Positions 43,590 to 52,664 of a stretch of DNA of 64,000 nucleotides are shown here, piece by piece. A program made the translations under genes and the position numbers. Location of the stretch: NCBI GenBank assembly GCA_016841325.1, contig JAENZJ010000003.1:116763-180762 (forward strand), in the 5' to 3' direction. A model generated the notes under the pieces. It saw only the letters and a list, made by a program, of their open reading frames with translations. It ran no database searches and was not told where the DNA came from. The stretch is from Thermincola carboxydiphila (GTDB lineage: Bacteria > Bacillota > Thermincolia > Thermincolales > UBA2595). The number at the start of each line of letters is the position of its first letter. The stretch's first letter is position 1.

Positions 43590-44648
43590 TCAGGTAACCT
43601 GCCCCCTGGCCGCCCGGCGCCTGAGCTGGCCGCAGGCGGCATCAATATCTGCTCCCTTTTCGCGGCGGACAGTCACCGGTATCCCTGCCCTCTCAAGGAC
43701 CTCCCTGAACTTCTGTACCCGCTCCCGGCCTGACTGCCGGTACTCCCTTTCCTGCACCCGGTTTAAAGGTATCAGATTTACATGGCAGAGCATCCCCCGA
43801 AGCAGCCTGACCAGTTCCTCCGCCTGACCGGCAGAGTCATTCACTCCCTGTATAAGGGCATATTCGAAGGTTACCCTGCGGTTTGTTATCGATGTGTATT
43901 CACGACATGCTTTCATGAGTTCCCGGACAGGGTATTTCCTGTTGACAGGCATCATTGTATCCCGCATCCGGTCATTGGGAGCATGCAGTGACACAGACAG
44001 GGTAATCTGCAGGTCAAAGGCTGCCAGTTTCCTGATCCCCGGGACAACCCCACAGGTTGACAGGGTGATATGCCTGGCCCCGATATGGAGTCCTGTGTCT
44101 GCAGTAACCATGGTAATAAATTTCAGTACATGGTCCAGGTTGTCCATAGGTTCACCTGAACCCATAATGACGATACTGCTTATCCTTTTACCGGTATCAT
44201 TCTGAATGCCCGTAACCTGGGCATAGATTTCTCCCGGAGTCAGGTTCCTGACCAGACCTCCCATTGTTGAGGCACAGAAACGGCACCCCATCCGGCATCC
44301 CACCTGTGTGGAAACACAGACACTGTTACCATAGTCATGGGGTAAAAAGACACTCTCAACAGATTCACCGTCACTGAGCCTGAAAAGGTATTTGGCAGTC
44401 CCGTCCTTTGATTCCTGCCTGGCAGCAATCTCAAGGCTCCCCGGAACAGCTGCCGACTGCAGCTTTTCCCTTAGCCCAAGGGACAGGTCTGTCATCTCAT
44501 CAAACCGGCGGACTCCCTTCTGGTGGACCCATTTGTGTATCTGGGCAGCCCTGAACCGGGGCTCACCCAGTTGGCCAACCAGGGCAATGGTTTCATCAAT
44601 GTTCAGGTCCATAAGGTTTATGATTTTGTTACTGTTTATAGTAGTCAC
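43590..44648 (-). CDS. rlmN: 23S rRNA/tRNA adenine C2-methyltransferase RlmN
   Basis: A 352-residue radical-SAM methyltransferase. The cluster motif CRMGCRFCASTMGG lies near residue 118; IVIMGSGEPMDN, TLSTCGVVPGIRKLA and the methyl-carrying Cys region near the C terminus (DIDAACGQLR) are typical. It methylates A2503 of 23S rRNA. GTG start at 44648; an ATG at 44612 is an alternative. It follows rsmB by 6 bases. Confidence 0.97.
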   Translation of the reverse strand: MTTINSNKIINLMDLNIDETIALVGQLGEPRFRAAQIHKWVHQKGVRRFDEMTDLSLGLREKLQSAAVPGSLEIAARQESKDGTAKYLFRLSDGESVESVFLPHDYGNSVCVSTQVGCRMGCRFCASTMGGLVRNLTPGEIYAQVTGIQNDTGKRISSIVIMGSGEPMDNLDHVLKFITMVTADTGLHIGARHITLSTCGVVPGIRKLAAFDLQITLSVSLHAPNDRMRDTMMPVNRKYPVRELMKACREYTSITNRRVTFEYALIQGVNDSAGQAEELVRLLRGMLCHVNLIPLNRVQEREYRQSGRERVQKFREVLERAGIPVTVRREKGADIDAACGQLRRRAARGQVT

Positions 44649-44654
44649 AATATG

Positions 44655-46019
44655 TCACATCTGCTTTCTCATGCGGCTGATAAAAAATCCGTCAGTACCA
44701 TGGATATGCGGCAAAAACTGTACATATCCCCGCTCCATGGTATCAGTCCCCTTAAGATTTCTTAATTTTTCCGGCAGAAAACCTGCCAGGCTTTCTAACT
44801 GAAATTCGTCACAGGTATGCATAAACTCCCTGACAGTATCCATATTCTCCTCATGTGTCATGGTACAGGTACTGTAAACCAGCACACCGCCCGGCTTCAG
44901 GCATCTGGCAGCACTCTGCAGGATTTTCACCTGCAGGTTATGCAGTTCATCTATTTGCCCGGGTTCCTTTCTCCAGCGGATTTCAGGCCGCCGCCTGAGC
45001 ACACCCAGCCCCGAACAGGGGGCATCCACCAGGACATAGCCGGCCTGCCCGGCAAAACGGCTGTCAAGCTCTGTGGCGTCATGCACCACAGGATTAATTA
45101 TGGTTATCCCCAGCCTGGAGGCATTTTCCTCAATAAGCTTTATTTTATGTGAATGGATATCCACACTGATAACCTGCCCCCTGTTGCCCATTAACTGGGC
45201 AAGGTGAGCAGATTTCCCCCCGGGTGCGCTGCAGGCATCAATAACCAGGCTTCCCGGCTCAGGACTTAAGGCATGGCCCACCAGTGTTGAACTTTCATCC
45301 TGGACCATAAAGAGCCCCGAATTATGAGCGGCAATACTACCAACAGAACGGAATCCTTCAATAATTAGAGTTTCCGGTGCAAAATTCCCGGGTGCTGCAT
45401 GGATACCTTCCTGGTCCAGCAATCGCAGCAGCTCCTCACGGGTCGTTTTCAGTGTGTTGGTGCGCACAGCATTTGGGGGGACCTCATTATTAGCCCGGCA
45501 AAGTTCTTCCGCCCCGGAGGCACCAAACTCCTCCACCCACCTGCTGACCAGCCATTCAGGATGTGAATATCTGACTGCAATCCCCCTGACAGGGTCCCGG
45601 GCAATGACAGGGAAATCCAGGTTATCCCTGTTCCGGGACACATTCCTGAGTACCCCGTTAACCAGTTTGACGGTTCCGGGGTGTCCATAGTTCCTGGCCA
45701 GATTTGCAGATTCATTACATGCTGCCGAATCAGGAACCTTTTCCAGATAAAGAATCTGGTAGACCCCCATGCGCAGTATGTTCTTTATCCATACGGGAAG
45801 TGTATCCAGCGGCCTTTTCAGAAATCTGGCCAGTACCCAGTCAATGGTCCCTCTTTGCCTGAGAGTCCCATAAACCAGTTCGGTAATAAAGCCCCGATCA
45901 GTCTTTTCCGGCCGGTATTTTTCCAGAATGCCGTTAAGGGCAATATTTGAATACGCGCCATCATTGTCAACTGCATATAATACTTCCAATGCCATACTGC
46001 GGGCTGTTTTCTTTTTCAA
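44655..46019 (-). CDS. rsmB: 16S rRNA m5C967 methyltransferase RsmB
   Basis: A 454-residue protein. The N-terminal 140 residues form a NusB-like RNA-binding domain (AMALEVLYAVDNDGAYSNIAL region). The methyltransferase part has VIDACSAPGGKSAHLAQLM, VDAPCSGLGVLRRRPEIRW and the catalytic Cys in VYSTCTMTHEEN. TTG start with GGGAAGATTGG upstream. Standard member of the def-fmt-rsmB-rlmN series. Confidence 0.97.
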   Translation of the reverse strand: MKKKTARSMALEVLYAVDNDGAYSNIALNGILEKYRPEKTDRGFITELVYGTLRQRGTIDWVLARFLKRPLDTLPVWIKNILRMGVYQILYLEKVPDSAACNESANLARNYGHPGTVKLVNGVLRNVSRNRDNLDFPVIARDPVRGIAVRYSHPEWLVSRWVEEFGASGAEELCRANNEVPPNAVRTNTLKTTREELLRLLDQEGIHAAPGNFAPETLIIEGFRSVGSIAAHNSGLFMVQDESSTLVGHALSPEPGSLVIDACSAPGGKSAHLAQLMGNRGQVISVDIHSHKIKLIEENASRLGITIINPVVHDATELDSRFAGQAGYVLVDAPCSGLGVLRRRPEIRWRKEPGQIDELHNLQVKILQSAARCLKPGGVLVYSTCTMTHEENMDTVREFMHTCDEFQLESLAGFLPEKLRNLKGTDTMERGYVQFLPHIHGTDGFFISRMRKQM

Positions 46020-46049
46020 ACCAATCTTCCCTTCTGATACGTCGTTACC

Positions 46050-46748
46050 TTAATCGTCCCGGCGTCCGAACATGCCTGATAACACAAGCAGCCGTACCAG
46101 CTGCAGCAGGCTCATCAGTACTGCAGCCACATAAGTGAGGGCAGCCGCACTGAGGACCTTTTTGGCTCCTCCCGCTTCATCCCTGGAGACATAACCTCCC
46201 CGTTCCAGGGCAGTCAGGGCACGGCTGCTGGCATTAAACTCCACCGGCAGGGTAACCATCTGAAACAGGACCACAGCGGTAAACAGGTATATCCCCGCTG
46301 TTAACAGCCACCCGGTCTGGAAGATCAGCCCGATAAAAAAAATCGGGAATGCCATGGTAGAACCAAGCTGGGCTACAGGAACAAGGTTAGCCCTGATGTT
46401 CAGGGGCAGATAGCCAACATGGTGCTGCATGGCATGACCGGTTTCATGGGCAGCCACACCCAGGGAGGCCAGGGATGACCCGTTATAGACCTCCGGACTC
46501 AGCCTGAGGGCTTTCTTCCGGGGGTCATAATGGTCTGATAGGTGGCCTCCTGTCTGTTCCACAGTGACATTATAGATCCCGGCCTCTTCCAGCAGTTTTT
46601 GGGCAACCTGGGCACCGGTATAACCCGAAGCGGCCCTTACCCTCATGTAGCGGGCAAAAGTACTCTGTACCTTAAACTGGGCATACATTGCCAGTATCAG
46701 TCCCGGTATCAGGATAAGCATCGTGGGCTCAAAGAAAAATGGGATCAT
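46050..46748 (-). CDS. Zinc metallopeptidase, YugP-type membrane protease
   Basis: A 232-residue membrane protein of the PF04298 type. The zinc motif is VAAHETGHAMQHH near residue 113, with hydrophobic segments at the N terminus and from residue 120 on (TMAFPIFFIGLIFQTGWLLTAG region, and LTYVAAVLMSLLQLVRLL at the C terminus). The substrate is unknown. It lies between fmt and rsmB, where the same family occurs in many Clostridia. Confidence 0.92.
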   Translation of the reverse strand: MIPFFFEPTMLILIPGLILAMYAQFKVQSTFARYMRVRAASGYTGAQVAQKLLEEAGIYNVTVEQTGGHLSDHYDPRKKALRLSPEVYNGSSLASLGVAAHETGHAMQHHVGYLPLNIRANLVPVAQLGSTMAFPIFFIGLIFQTGWLLTAGIYLFTAVVLFQMVTLPVEFNASSRALTALERGGYVSRDEAGGAKKVLSAAALTYVAAVLMSLLQLVRLLVLSGMFGRRDD

Positions 46749-46771
46749 CTGACTACCTCCTTTATCTAATC

Positions 46772-47731
46772 CTAGCTAAGGCAAACTCCCCTGGTGATAT
46801 TGTGCCCGTGGACAAAGTCCGCTGCCTTCATGCGCCGGCTTCCCTGCAACTGCAGTTCGGTTACTGCCAGGCAGCCGTTACCGGTCGCCACCGCAAACCC
46901 GACTTCAGGTACAATTCCAAGCACTTCCCCGGGCCGGTGCCCTGCAAGTTCGGGTATCGGCCCCGGAATCCGGTCAATTGTACAGGCCTGTGCGCCCCAG
47001 ACCTTAAGGACCTTATCCCCGAGCATGGTGTAGGCCCCAGGCCAGGGATTAAGACCCCTGACCAGATTAAATATTTCTGCTGAACTCCTGGCCCAGTTAA
47101 TTTTCTCATGTTCTTTTTTCAACAGGGGAGCATAGCTGGAAAGGTTATCATCCTGGGGAACCTTTACCACCTTCCCTGACTCTATCCTGTCCAGAGCTTC
47201 TTCCAGCAGTTCCGCTCCCAGCGCCGCCAGTTTGTCATGGACTGTCCCCGTTGTATCCTCAGGCAGCACAGGAACCTTTCCTGACAGGATCATATCCCCG
47301 GTATCAAGTCCCTCGTCCATCTGCATTATGGTAACACCAGTCTCACTTTCACCGTTAATCACAGCCCAGTGAATGGGAGCGGCCCCACGGTATTTTGGCA
47401 GCAGTGAAGCATGGACATTAATACACCCATGCCTTGGAATATCGAGTATTTCTCCGGAAAGCAGCTGCCCGAATGCCACAACTACAATGATATCAGGTGA
47501 CAACCGCCGCAGTTCGGCGACACATTCCGGTGTTTTAATCCTTTCCGGCTGCCATACCCGTAAACCGGCTTCCAAAGCCGCACTTTTAACTGGAGGCGGG
47601 GTCAGCCGGTGCCCCCTTCCCTTTGGCCTGTCAGGCTGGGTAACCACTGTCACAATTTCGTGGCCGGAGTCCTTTAGTGCCTTCAGGCACGGGACAGCAA
47701 AGTCCGGTGTCCCCATAAATACTGTTCGCAT
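46772..47731 (-). CDS. fmt: Methionyl-tRNA formyltransferase
   Basis: A 319-residue enzyme that formylates initiator tRNA. The N terminus MRTVFMGTPDFAVPCL and the folate-binding SLLPKYRGAAPIHWAVINGE near residue 110 are diagnostic, as is LDTGDMIL. A C-terminal OB-like domain follows. 23 bases from the next gene; the gap to def holds a hairpin. Confidence 0.98.
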   Translation of the reverse strand: MRTVFMGTPDFAVPCLKALKDSGHEIVTVVTQPDRPKGRGHRLTPPPVKSAALEAGLRVWQPERIKTPECVAELRRLSPDIIVVVAFGQLLSGEILDIPRHGCINVHASLLPKYRGAAPIHWAVINGESETGVTIMQMDEGLDTGDMILSGKVPVLPEDTTGTVHDKLAALGAELLEEALDRIESGKVVKVPQDDNLSSYAPLLKKEHEKINWARSSAEIFNLVRGLNPWPGAYTMLGDKVLKVWGAQACTIDRIPGPIPELAGHRPGEVLGIVPEVGFAVATGNGCLAVTELQLQGSRRMKAADFVHGHNITRGVCLS

Positions 47732-47754
47732 ACTGATTACCTCACTTTAACCGG

Positions 47755-47781
47755 CTTCCGGCACTAAATACCTGCCGGAAG
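47755..47781. other. Hairpin in the def-fmt spacer
   Basis: A 9-bp inverted repeat CTTCCGGCA/TGCCGGAAG with a 9-base loop in the 61-bp gap between def and fmt. No T run follows on either strand, so it is more likely an mRNA processing or stability element than a terminator. Confidence 0.5.
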
Positions 47782-47792
47782 GCAGGGTTGTA

Positions 47793-48245
47793 CTAAGTCT
47801 TCTTTATATTCTGAGCTTTATCAACAAATAAAATCCCTTCCAGGTGGTCTATCTCATGCTGGAAGGCACGGGCCAAAAGCCCTTCACCAACATATTCCTT
47901 CTCCCGTCCTTCCCTGTCCAGGGCTCTGACCTTAACCATTGCTGCCCGCTGCACTTCACCGGTAATCCCGGGAATACTCAGGCAGCCTTCATATTCTGTG
48001 TCCAGGCCTTCTTTCCCGATAATTTCAGGATTTATCAGCTCAATAAGGCCCTCTCCGGTATCTATCACCACAACCCTTTTGGATACTCCAACCTGAGGGG
48101 CTGCCAGCCCTACACCCCTGGCATCATACATGGTATCTGCCATATTCTCCAGGAGCTTGATTACATTTGGTGTTATCCTGGGTACCGGACGTGCTTTCTC
48201 CCTTAATATAGGTTCACCCATCTCTACAATTTTATATACCGCCAT
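47793..48245 (-). CDS. def: Peptide deformylase
   Basis: A 150-residue metalloenzyme that removes the formyl group from nascent proteins. All three motifs are intact: [10 protein letters not shown] (residues 45-54), EGCLSIPG with the metal Cys, and [12 protein letters not shown] with the two metal His and catalytic Glu. AGGAGGT precedes the ATG. Confidence 0.98.
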   Translation of the reverse strand: MAVYKIVEMGEPILREKARPVPRITPNVIKLLENMADTMYDARGVGLAAPQVGVSKRVVVIDTGEGLIELINPEIIGKEGLDTEYEGCLSIPGITGEVQRAAMVKVRALDREGREKEYVGEGLLARAFQHEIDHLEGILFVDKAQNIKKT

Positions 48246-48260
48246 CGCGCTACCTCCTCC

Positions 48261-50726
48261 TTACATCAACCCCAAAGGGTCAACATCAACACTTATCTTC
48301 AGTGTGGCCAGCAAAGCATCATCCTGCAGAGATTCCAGTGTCTCCCTGATGACCCTGCGGACCAGACTGCCGGGAGTTCCCCGGAGGCAAATCTGCCACC
48401 TGTACCTGTTGCGTAATTTGCTTAGCGGGGCTGGTGCCGGTCCCAGCAGGGGCTGAGTTACCCCGAGGCTGTATCGGCCACACTCCAGTGACAGTTTTGA
48501 GGCCAGGACCTCACTGCCCCGGGTAACGTTATTTTCAGTCTTTCCGGAAATAACTATACGCACCAGGGAGCAATAGGGCGGATACTCGAGAATTTCCCGA
48601 AACTTTAGTTCTTCCCGGAAAAAGTCTCTGTAATTATGATTCTTTGCATAGACCACACTGTAATGTTCCGGGGTATATGTCTGAACAATGACTTCACCCG
48701 GTCTGTTACCGCGCCCGGCCCTCCCGGCTACCTGGGTAAGGAGCTGAAAAGTCCTCTCTGCCGCCCTGAAATCAGGCAGGTTCAGGGATGTATCTGCAGT
48801 AATCACACCTACCAGGGTCACCCCGGGGAAATCCAGGCCCTTGGCTATCATCTGGGTGCCTACCAATATGTCAATAGCACCGTCCCGGAAACTGTTCAAA
48901 ATTTTTTCATGGGAACCCTTTCCCGTTGTGGTATCCATATCCATCCGGGCCACCCGGGCCCTGGGAAACCAGACGGCTATCTCCTGTTCCACCTTCTGGG
49001 TGCCGACCCCAAACTGCCTTATGCTGGTACCGCCACAGCCAGGACAGGCTTCCGGGATTTCTCTCTGAAAGTCGCAATAGTGGCACCGGAGCGCTTTTTC
49101 ATCTGCATGAACCGTAAGTGTGATGCTGCACCTGGGGCACTTCATAACCAACCCGCATTCCCTGCAAACCACAAAAGTCGCATAACCCCTTCTGTTGAGG
49201 AAGAGGATCACCTGCTCCTTCCGCTCCAGGACATCACTGATACGCCCAATAAGTTCCCTGCTGAAAATACTCCTGTGGCCTGCCTGTATTTCTTCCCGCA
49301 GGTCAATAACAGTAACATCAGGCAGCGCCTGTCCGGTGACCCGGCTGGCAAGCGTCAGCAGGCTATACCTTCCGGCAAGAGCCCTTGAGTAAGACTCCAG
49401 AGAAGGGGTCGCACTGCCCAGCACCACCACACACCTGCTGATTCTGCTCCTGGCAATGGCAACATCCCTGGCATGGTACCTGGGAGTGTCTTCCTGTTTG
49501 TACGAGGTTTCATGTTCTTCATCAATAATTATCAGGCCCGGATTATTAAATGGTGCAAAAACTGCCGACCTGGCCCCGATAACAACCCGGACGGTCCCTG
49601 CCTTGATCTGCCTCCATTCGTCATAACGCTCCCCTGCTGACAGCCGGCTGTGTAAGACAGCCACCATGCTGCCAAAACGGCCCTTAAACCGTTCCACCAT
49701 CTGGGGAGTCAGGGAAATCTCCGGGACCAGCACAATGGCCTGTTTCCCTGCTTTAATGCAATAGTCAATAGCCTGCAGGTAGACTTCGGTTTTTCCGCTG
49801 CCGGTAACACCATGCAGCAGAAATGTTTCAGGCCTGGAGCCGGTTATGGCCTCCTTTAGTCTCTGCAGCGCTTTTTCCTGCTCAGGTGTTGGCTGCAGTG
49901 GGTCTGTTTCCGCAAACGGCCTCAGTGCATAAGGGTCCCGCCTGACTTCAGCGGTTCTCACTGCCAGGTAACCCTTTTTTACCAGTTCCCTCACCGTGGC
50001 CGGGGCTGTTCCGGCCAAAACCGAGAGTTCTGCTGCCGGCAGGGCCCCCTTTTCATAAACTGTTCTGAGTACGGCGCCCTGTTTTGGCGCTTTGAGCCGC
50101 ATATCTGCAAATACTCTTTCGAGTTCATCACCGGCTAATGTCAGCTCCAAAAGCTGGACCCGGCGCGGTTTTAACCTCAGCCTGATTTCTCTGACTGCCT
50201 GTATCAGGCCCCTTCCGCCAAGTTCCCTGAGGACCGGTTCCAGATCCCGGCTTTCAAATCTGCGGTATATTTCTTTTTTGGGCACTTTACCCCTGGAACA
50301 GATATATTCATATACATCCCTTTCCAAACCCGCCAGTATAGCTGCAGGCACCACTTCACAGGACTCGCCCGGGACAAAAAAAGTCTGGCCGGTCGTCCTG
50401 GCTCCGGAAGGTATCAGTGCCCTTATGGCATCAACAGTGGAACACATGTACCTGTCGGATATCCAGCCGGCAAGGGTTATCAGGTCGGCTGGCAGCCAGG
50501 TTTCCGGATCAAGAACCTCTTTTATATGTTTTGTGCCGGATACCTCCGACACATCAGAAAAGCCGACAATATATCCCTCTACAGTCCTGCTGCCAAAGGG
50601 TACCACGACCCTGGTCCCCTCTTCGAGGGGGACCCTGAGTTCCGGAGGTATACTGTAATGGAATGTTCTGTCAAGTTTTCGGGCCGGAATGTCAACTATC
50701 ACTTCGGCAAAAGGTCTGTTTGTCAT
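48261..50726 (-). CDS. priA: Primosomal replication restart helicase PriA
   Basis: An 821-residue DNA helicase. A DNA-binding N-terminal domain is followed by the helicase core with Walker A LLHGVTGSGKTEVY near residue 308 and DEEH in IIIDEEHETSYKQ. The inserted zinc domain carries CRECGLVMKCPRC, CHYCDFQREIPEACPGC. Motifs V and VI (GTQMIAKGLDFPG, QVAGRAGRGNRPG) are complete. First gene of the long superoperon, with a promoter at 50773-50800. Confidence 0.98.
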   Translation of the reverse strand: MTNRPFAEVIVDIPARKLDRTFHYSIPPELRVPLEEGTRVVVPFGSRTVEGYIVGFSDVSEVSGTKHIKEVLDPETWLPADLITLAGWISDRYMCSTVDAIRALIPSGARTTGQTFFVPGESCEVVPAAILAGLERDVYEYICSRGKVPKKEIYRRFESRDLEPVLRELGGRGLIQAVREIRLRLKPRRVQLLELTLAGDELERVFADMRLKAPKQGAVLRTVYEKGALPAAELSVLAGTAPATVRELVKKGYLAVRTAEVRRDPYALRPFAETDPLQPTPEQEKALQRLKEAITGSRPETFLLHGVTGSGKTEVYLQAIDYCIKAGKQAIVLVPEISLTPQMVERFKGRFGSMVAVLHSRLSAGERYDEWRQIKAGTVRVVIGARSAVFAPFNNPGLIIIDEEHETSYKQEDTPRYHARDVAIARSRISRCVVVLGSATPSLESYSRALAGRYSLLTLASRVTGQALPDVTVIDLREEIQAGHRSIFSRELIGRISDVLERKEQVILFLNRRGYATFVVCRECGLVMKCPRCSITLTVHADEKALRCHYCDFQREIPEACPGCGGTSIRQFGVGTQKVEQEIAVWFPRARVARMDMDTTTGKGSHEKILNSFRDGAIDILVGTQMIAKGLDFPGVTLVGVITADTSLNLPDFRAAERTFQLLTQVAGRAGRGNRPGEVIVQTYTPEHYSVVYAKNHNYRDFFREELKFREILEYPPYCSLVRIVISGKTENNVTRGSEVLASKLSLECGRYSLGVTQPLLGPAPAPLSKLRNRYRWQICLRGTPGSLVRRVIRETLESLQDDALLATLKISVDVDPLGLM

Positions 50727-50772
50727 AAATCCTCCGCTAACTATACTTAGGCTATGTTACCATAATATATAT

Positions 50773-50800
50773 ATTATATCAGATGTCCCTTTTATGTTAA
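50773..50800 (-). promoter_or_regulatory. sigma-A promoter of the priA superoperon
   Basis: On the minus strand TTAACA (50800-50795), a 16-base spacer and TATAAT (50778-50773). The start site would lie near 50766, about 40 bases before the priA ATG. One mismatch in the -35 box. Confidence 0.75.
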
Positions 50801-50839
50801 AGGACTAAACCGGGGCCCCCGCATTTCCTGGCCCGGATA

Positions 50840-50869
50840 TTGACAACAGTGGTGTCATTTCTGTAAAAT
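50840..50869 (+). promoter_or_regulatory. Probable sigma-A promoter of the GntR-type gene
   Basis: TTGACA (50840-50845), an 18-base spacer and TAAAAT (50864-50869). The downstream leader of about 75 bases contains a weak dyad (GAGTGTCAATT/TAAAACACTT, 50876-50896) that could be an operator for self-control. It diverges from the priA promoter. Confidence 0.65.
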
Positions 50870-50953
50870 TTAACTGAGTGTCAATTCGTAAAACACTTCA
50901 TTTCAAAAGGACCACTTAATAAGAATTCTATTACTATGGCTGGAGGAAGGTCT

Positions 50954-51352
50954 ATGTCCCGCAAACCGGGGGTCGCCAGATATGAGATTATCGCCATCGA
51001 CCTGGCACAGGCAATTGCAGAAGGAATTTATACTGAAGGAAGCAGTCTTAGGGGCAGGTCCCTCCTTGCCGGAAAGTACCAGGTGTCTCCGGAGACCATC
51101 CGGAAGGCCATTTCTCTCCTGGAGCAATACGATATTGTCAGGAGCATCCCCAATAAGGGAATTATCGTTAATTCACCGGAGAATGCGGCCAGGTACGTGG
51201 AGGGGAAAAACCTCGGCAGCCTGGTTTCTGACATAGAAACCAAGCTGGGACAGCTTTTCCGGGAAAAACAACAGGTAGAAGAAGAAATCGAAAACACCAT
51301 AAAAACTCTGCTGGTTTTGGCCAGTGTGCAGAATAAAGACCTTCACTCGTAA
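50954..51352 (+). CDS. Short GntR-type transcription regulator
   Basis: About 132 residues. The ATG at 50954 is preferred because GGAGGAAGG lies 4 bases before it. Residues 5-75 form a GntR winged helix (IDLAQAIAEGIYTEG, SLLAGKYQVSPETIRKAISLLEQYDIV, SIPNKGIIV). Only a ~45-residue coiled coil (LGQLFREKQQVEEEIENTIKTLL) follows, with no ligand domain, so it probably dimerises through the coil and senses its signal indirectly. It precedes the betaine-type transporter on the same strand, separated by a terminator. Confidence 0.85.
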   Translation: MSRKPGVARYEIIAIDLAQAIAEGIYTEGSSLRGRSLLAGKYQVSPETIRKAISLLEQYDIVRSIPNKGIIVNSPENAARYVEGKNLGSLVSDIETKLGQLFREKQQVEEEIENTIKTLLVLASVQNKDLHS

Positions 51353-51369
51353 TGAGTGGAGGTCTTTTT
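51336..51369 (+). terminator. Terminator overlapping the end of the GntR-type gene
   Basis: A 13-bp stem with one G-T pair (51336-51348 with 51354-51366, AAGACCTTCACTC/GAGTGGAGGTCTT) followed by TTTTT. The gene's stop codon TAA (51350-51352) lies in the loop, so the hairpin spans the last codons. Partial read-through could link the regulator with the transporter. Confidence 0.9.
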
Positions 51370-51458
51370 GCTTAACAGTGGTTGACATCCGACAACCCGC
51401 TATAATACAATTAGGTTGGCGGCTGTTTGGAAATAAACCGAAAAGATGGTGGTATAAT

Positions 51459-52664
51459 TTGCCCAAAGTTGTCATAGACAAGCTGGTTAAAATATTCGGG
51501 GACCATCCCGAAAAAGCCCTGAAGTACCTGGAAGAAGGGAAATCCAAAGAAGAGATCCTCAAAAAAACCAAACAGGCAGTTGGAATCAATAATGTAAGCT
51601 TTTCAGTGGATGAAGGAGAAACCTTTGTGGTCATGGGGCTTTCCGGAAGCGGGAAATCCACCCTCATCAGGTGCCTGAACAGGCTTATTGAGCCTACCAG
51701 AGGCAAGGTATTTATTGATGGTGAGGACATTACCACAATGGATAAAAACGCCCTCAGGGAGGTCCGCAGAAAAAAACTGGGCATGGTCTTCCAGCGTTTT
51801 GCCCTTTTCCCACACCGTACAGTTCTGGAAAATGCCGCTTACGGCCTTGAAATCCAGGAGGTTGACAGGGCAGAACGCGAGAAAAAAGCCCAGCAGGCTC
51901 TTGAGCTGGTGGGCCTGAAGGGCTGGGAAAATAACATGCCGGACCAGTTGAGCGGGGGCATGCAGCAGCGGGTCGGTTTGGCCAGAGCCCTGGCTTCCAA
52001 TCCTGATATACTGCTGATGGATGAGGCCTTCAGCGCACTGGACCCGCTGATAAGAAAAGAAATGCAGGACGAACTCCTGGACCTGCAAAAGAAAATGAAC
52101 AAAACCATAATCTTCATTACCCACGACCTTGATGAAGCCCTGAAAATCGGTGACAGGATAGCACTGATGAAGGACGGAAGAATTGTCCAGATAGGTACAC
52201 CTGAAGAAATCCTGACTTCCCCTGCCAATGAATATGTCGAAAAGTTTGTTGAGGATGTTGACAGAAGTAAAGTCCTTACTGCTTCAGATGTCATGAAACC
52301 CCCTTCACCCCTGCTGATGCTAAAGGACGGGCCCCGTGTGGCCCTTAGGAGAATGAAGGAAAACGGACTGTCAAGCATATTTGTGGTTGATAAGGAACGC
52401 ACCTTAAAAGGTGTTGTCCTGGCAGAGGAAGCGCTGGCTGCAGCCGAAAAAGGCGAGAAAACCCTGGACTCTATCCTGCTGACTGCCATACCCAGCGTCA
52501 GCAGTGATACTCCGGTAACCGAGCTGCTCCCCACAATAGCAGAATCCAAACTGCCAGTGGCGGTTTTGGATGATAACGGCAAGTTACAGGGCATTATTAT
52601 CCGCGGCTCCGTCCTGGCAGGACTTGCCGGCCAGATGGATAAAGGGGGTACGGCAGATGTCTGA
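51459..52664 (+). CDS. Betaine-type ABC transporter ATPase with CBS pair (OpuA-like)
   Basis: About 401 residues from the TTG at 51459, which has GGTGG 7-8 bases upstream; a frame open further left would run through the terminator. Motifs: Walker A GLSGSGKSTLIR near residue 60, LSGGMQQRVGLARAL signature, Walker B ILLMDEAFSALDP. Residues 270-400 hold two CBS domains, which in OpuA sense ionic strength. The role is ATP-driven uptake of glycine betaine or another quaternary amine. The stop overlaps the permease start by 8 bases. Confidence 0.93.
   Translation: MPKVVIDKLVKIFGDHPEKALKYLEEGKSKEEILKKTKQAVGINNVSFSVDEGETFVVMGLSGSGKSTLIRCLNRLIEPTRGKVFIDGEDITTMDKNALREVRRKKLGMVFQRFALFPHRTVLENAAYGLEIQEVDRAEREKKAQQALELVGLKGWENNMPDQLSGGMQQRVGLARALASNPDILLMDEAFSALDPLIRKEMQDELLDLQKKMNKTIIFITHDLDEALKIGDRIALMKDGRIVQIGTPEEILTSPANEYVEKFVEDVDRSKVLTASDVMKPPSPLLMLKDGPRVALRRMKENGLSSIFVVDKERTLKGVVLAEEALAAAEKGEKTLDSILLTAIPSVSSDTPVTELLPTIAESKLPVAVLDDNGKLQGIIIRGSVLAGLAGQMDKGGTADV

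Noticed and set aside
51382..51406. TTGACA and TATAAT upstream of the betaine ATPase as a sigma-A promoter
   Set aside because: The spacer is only 13 bases, outside the range used by sigma-A; no better -35 box at 16-18 bases was found.
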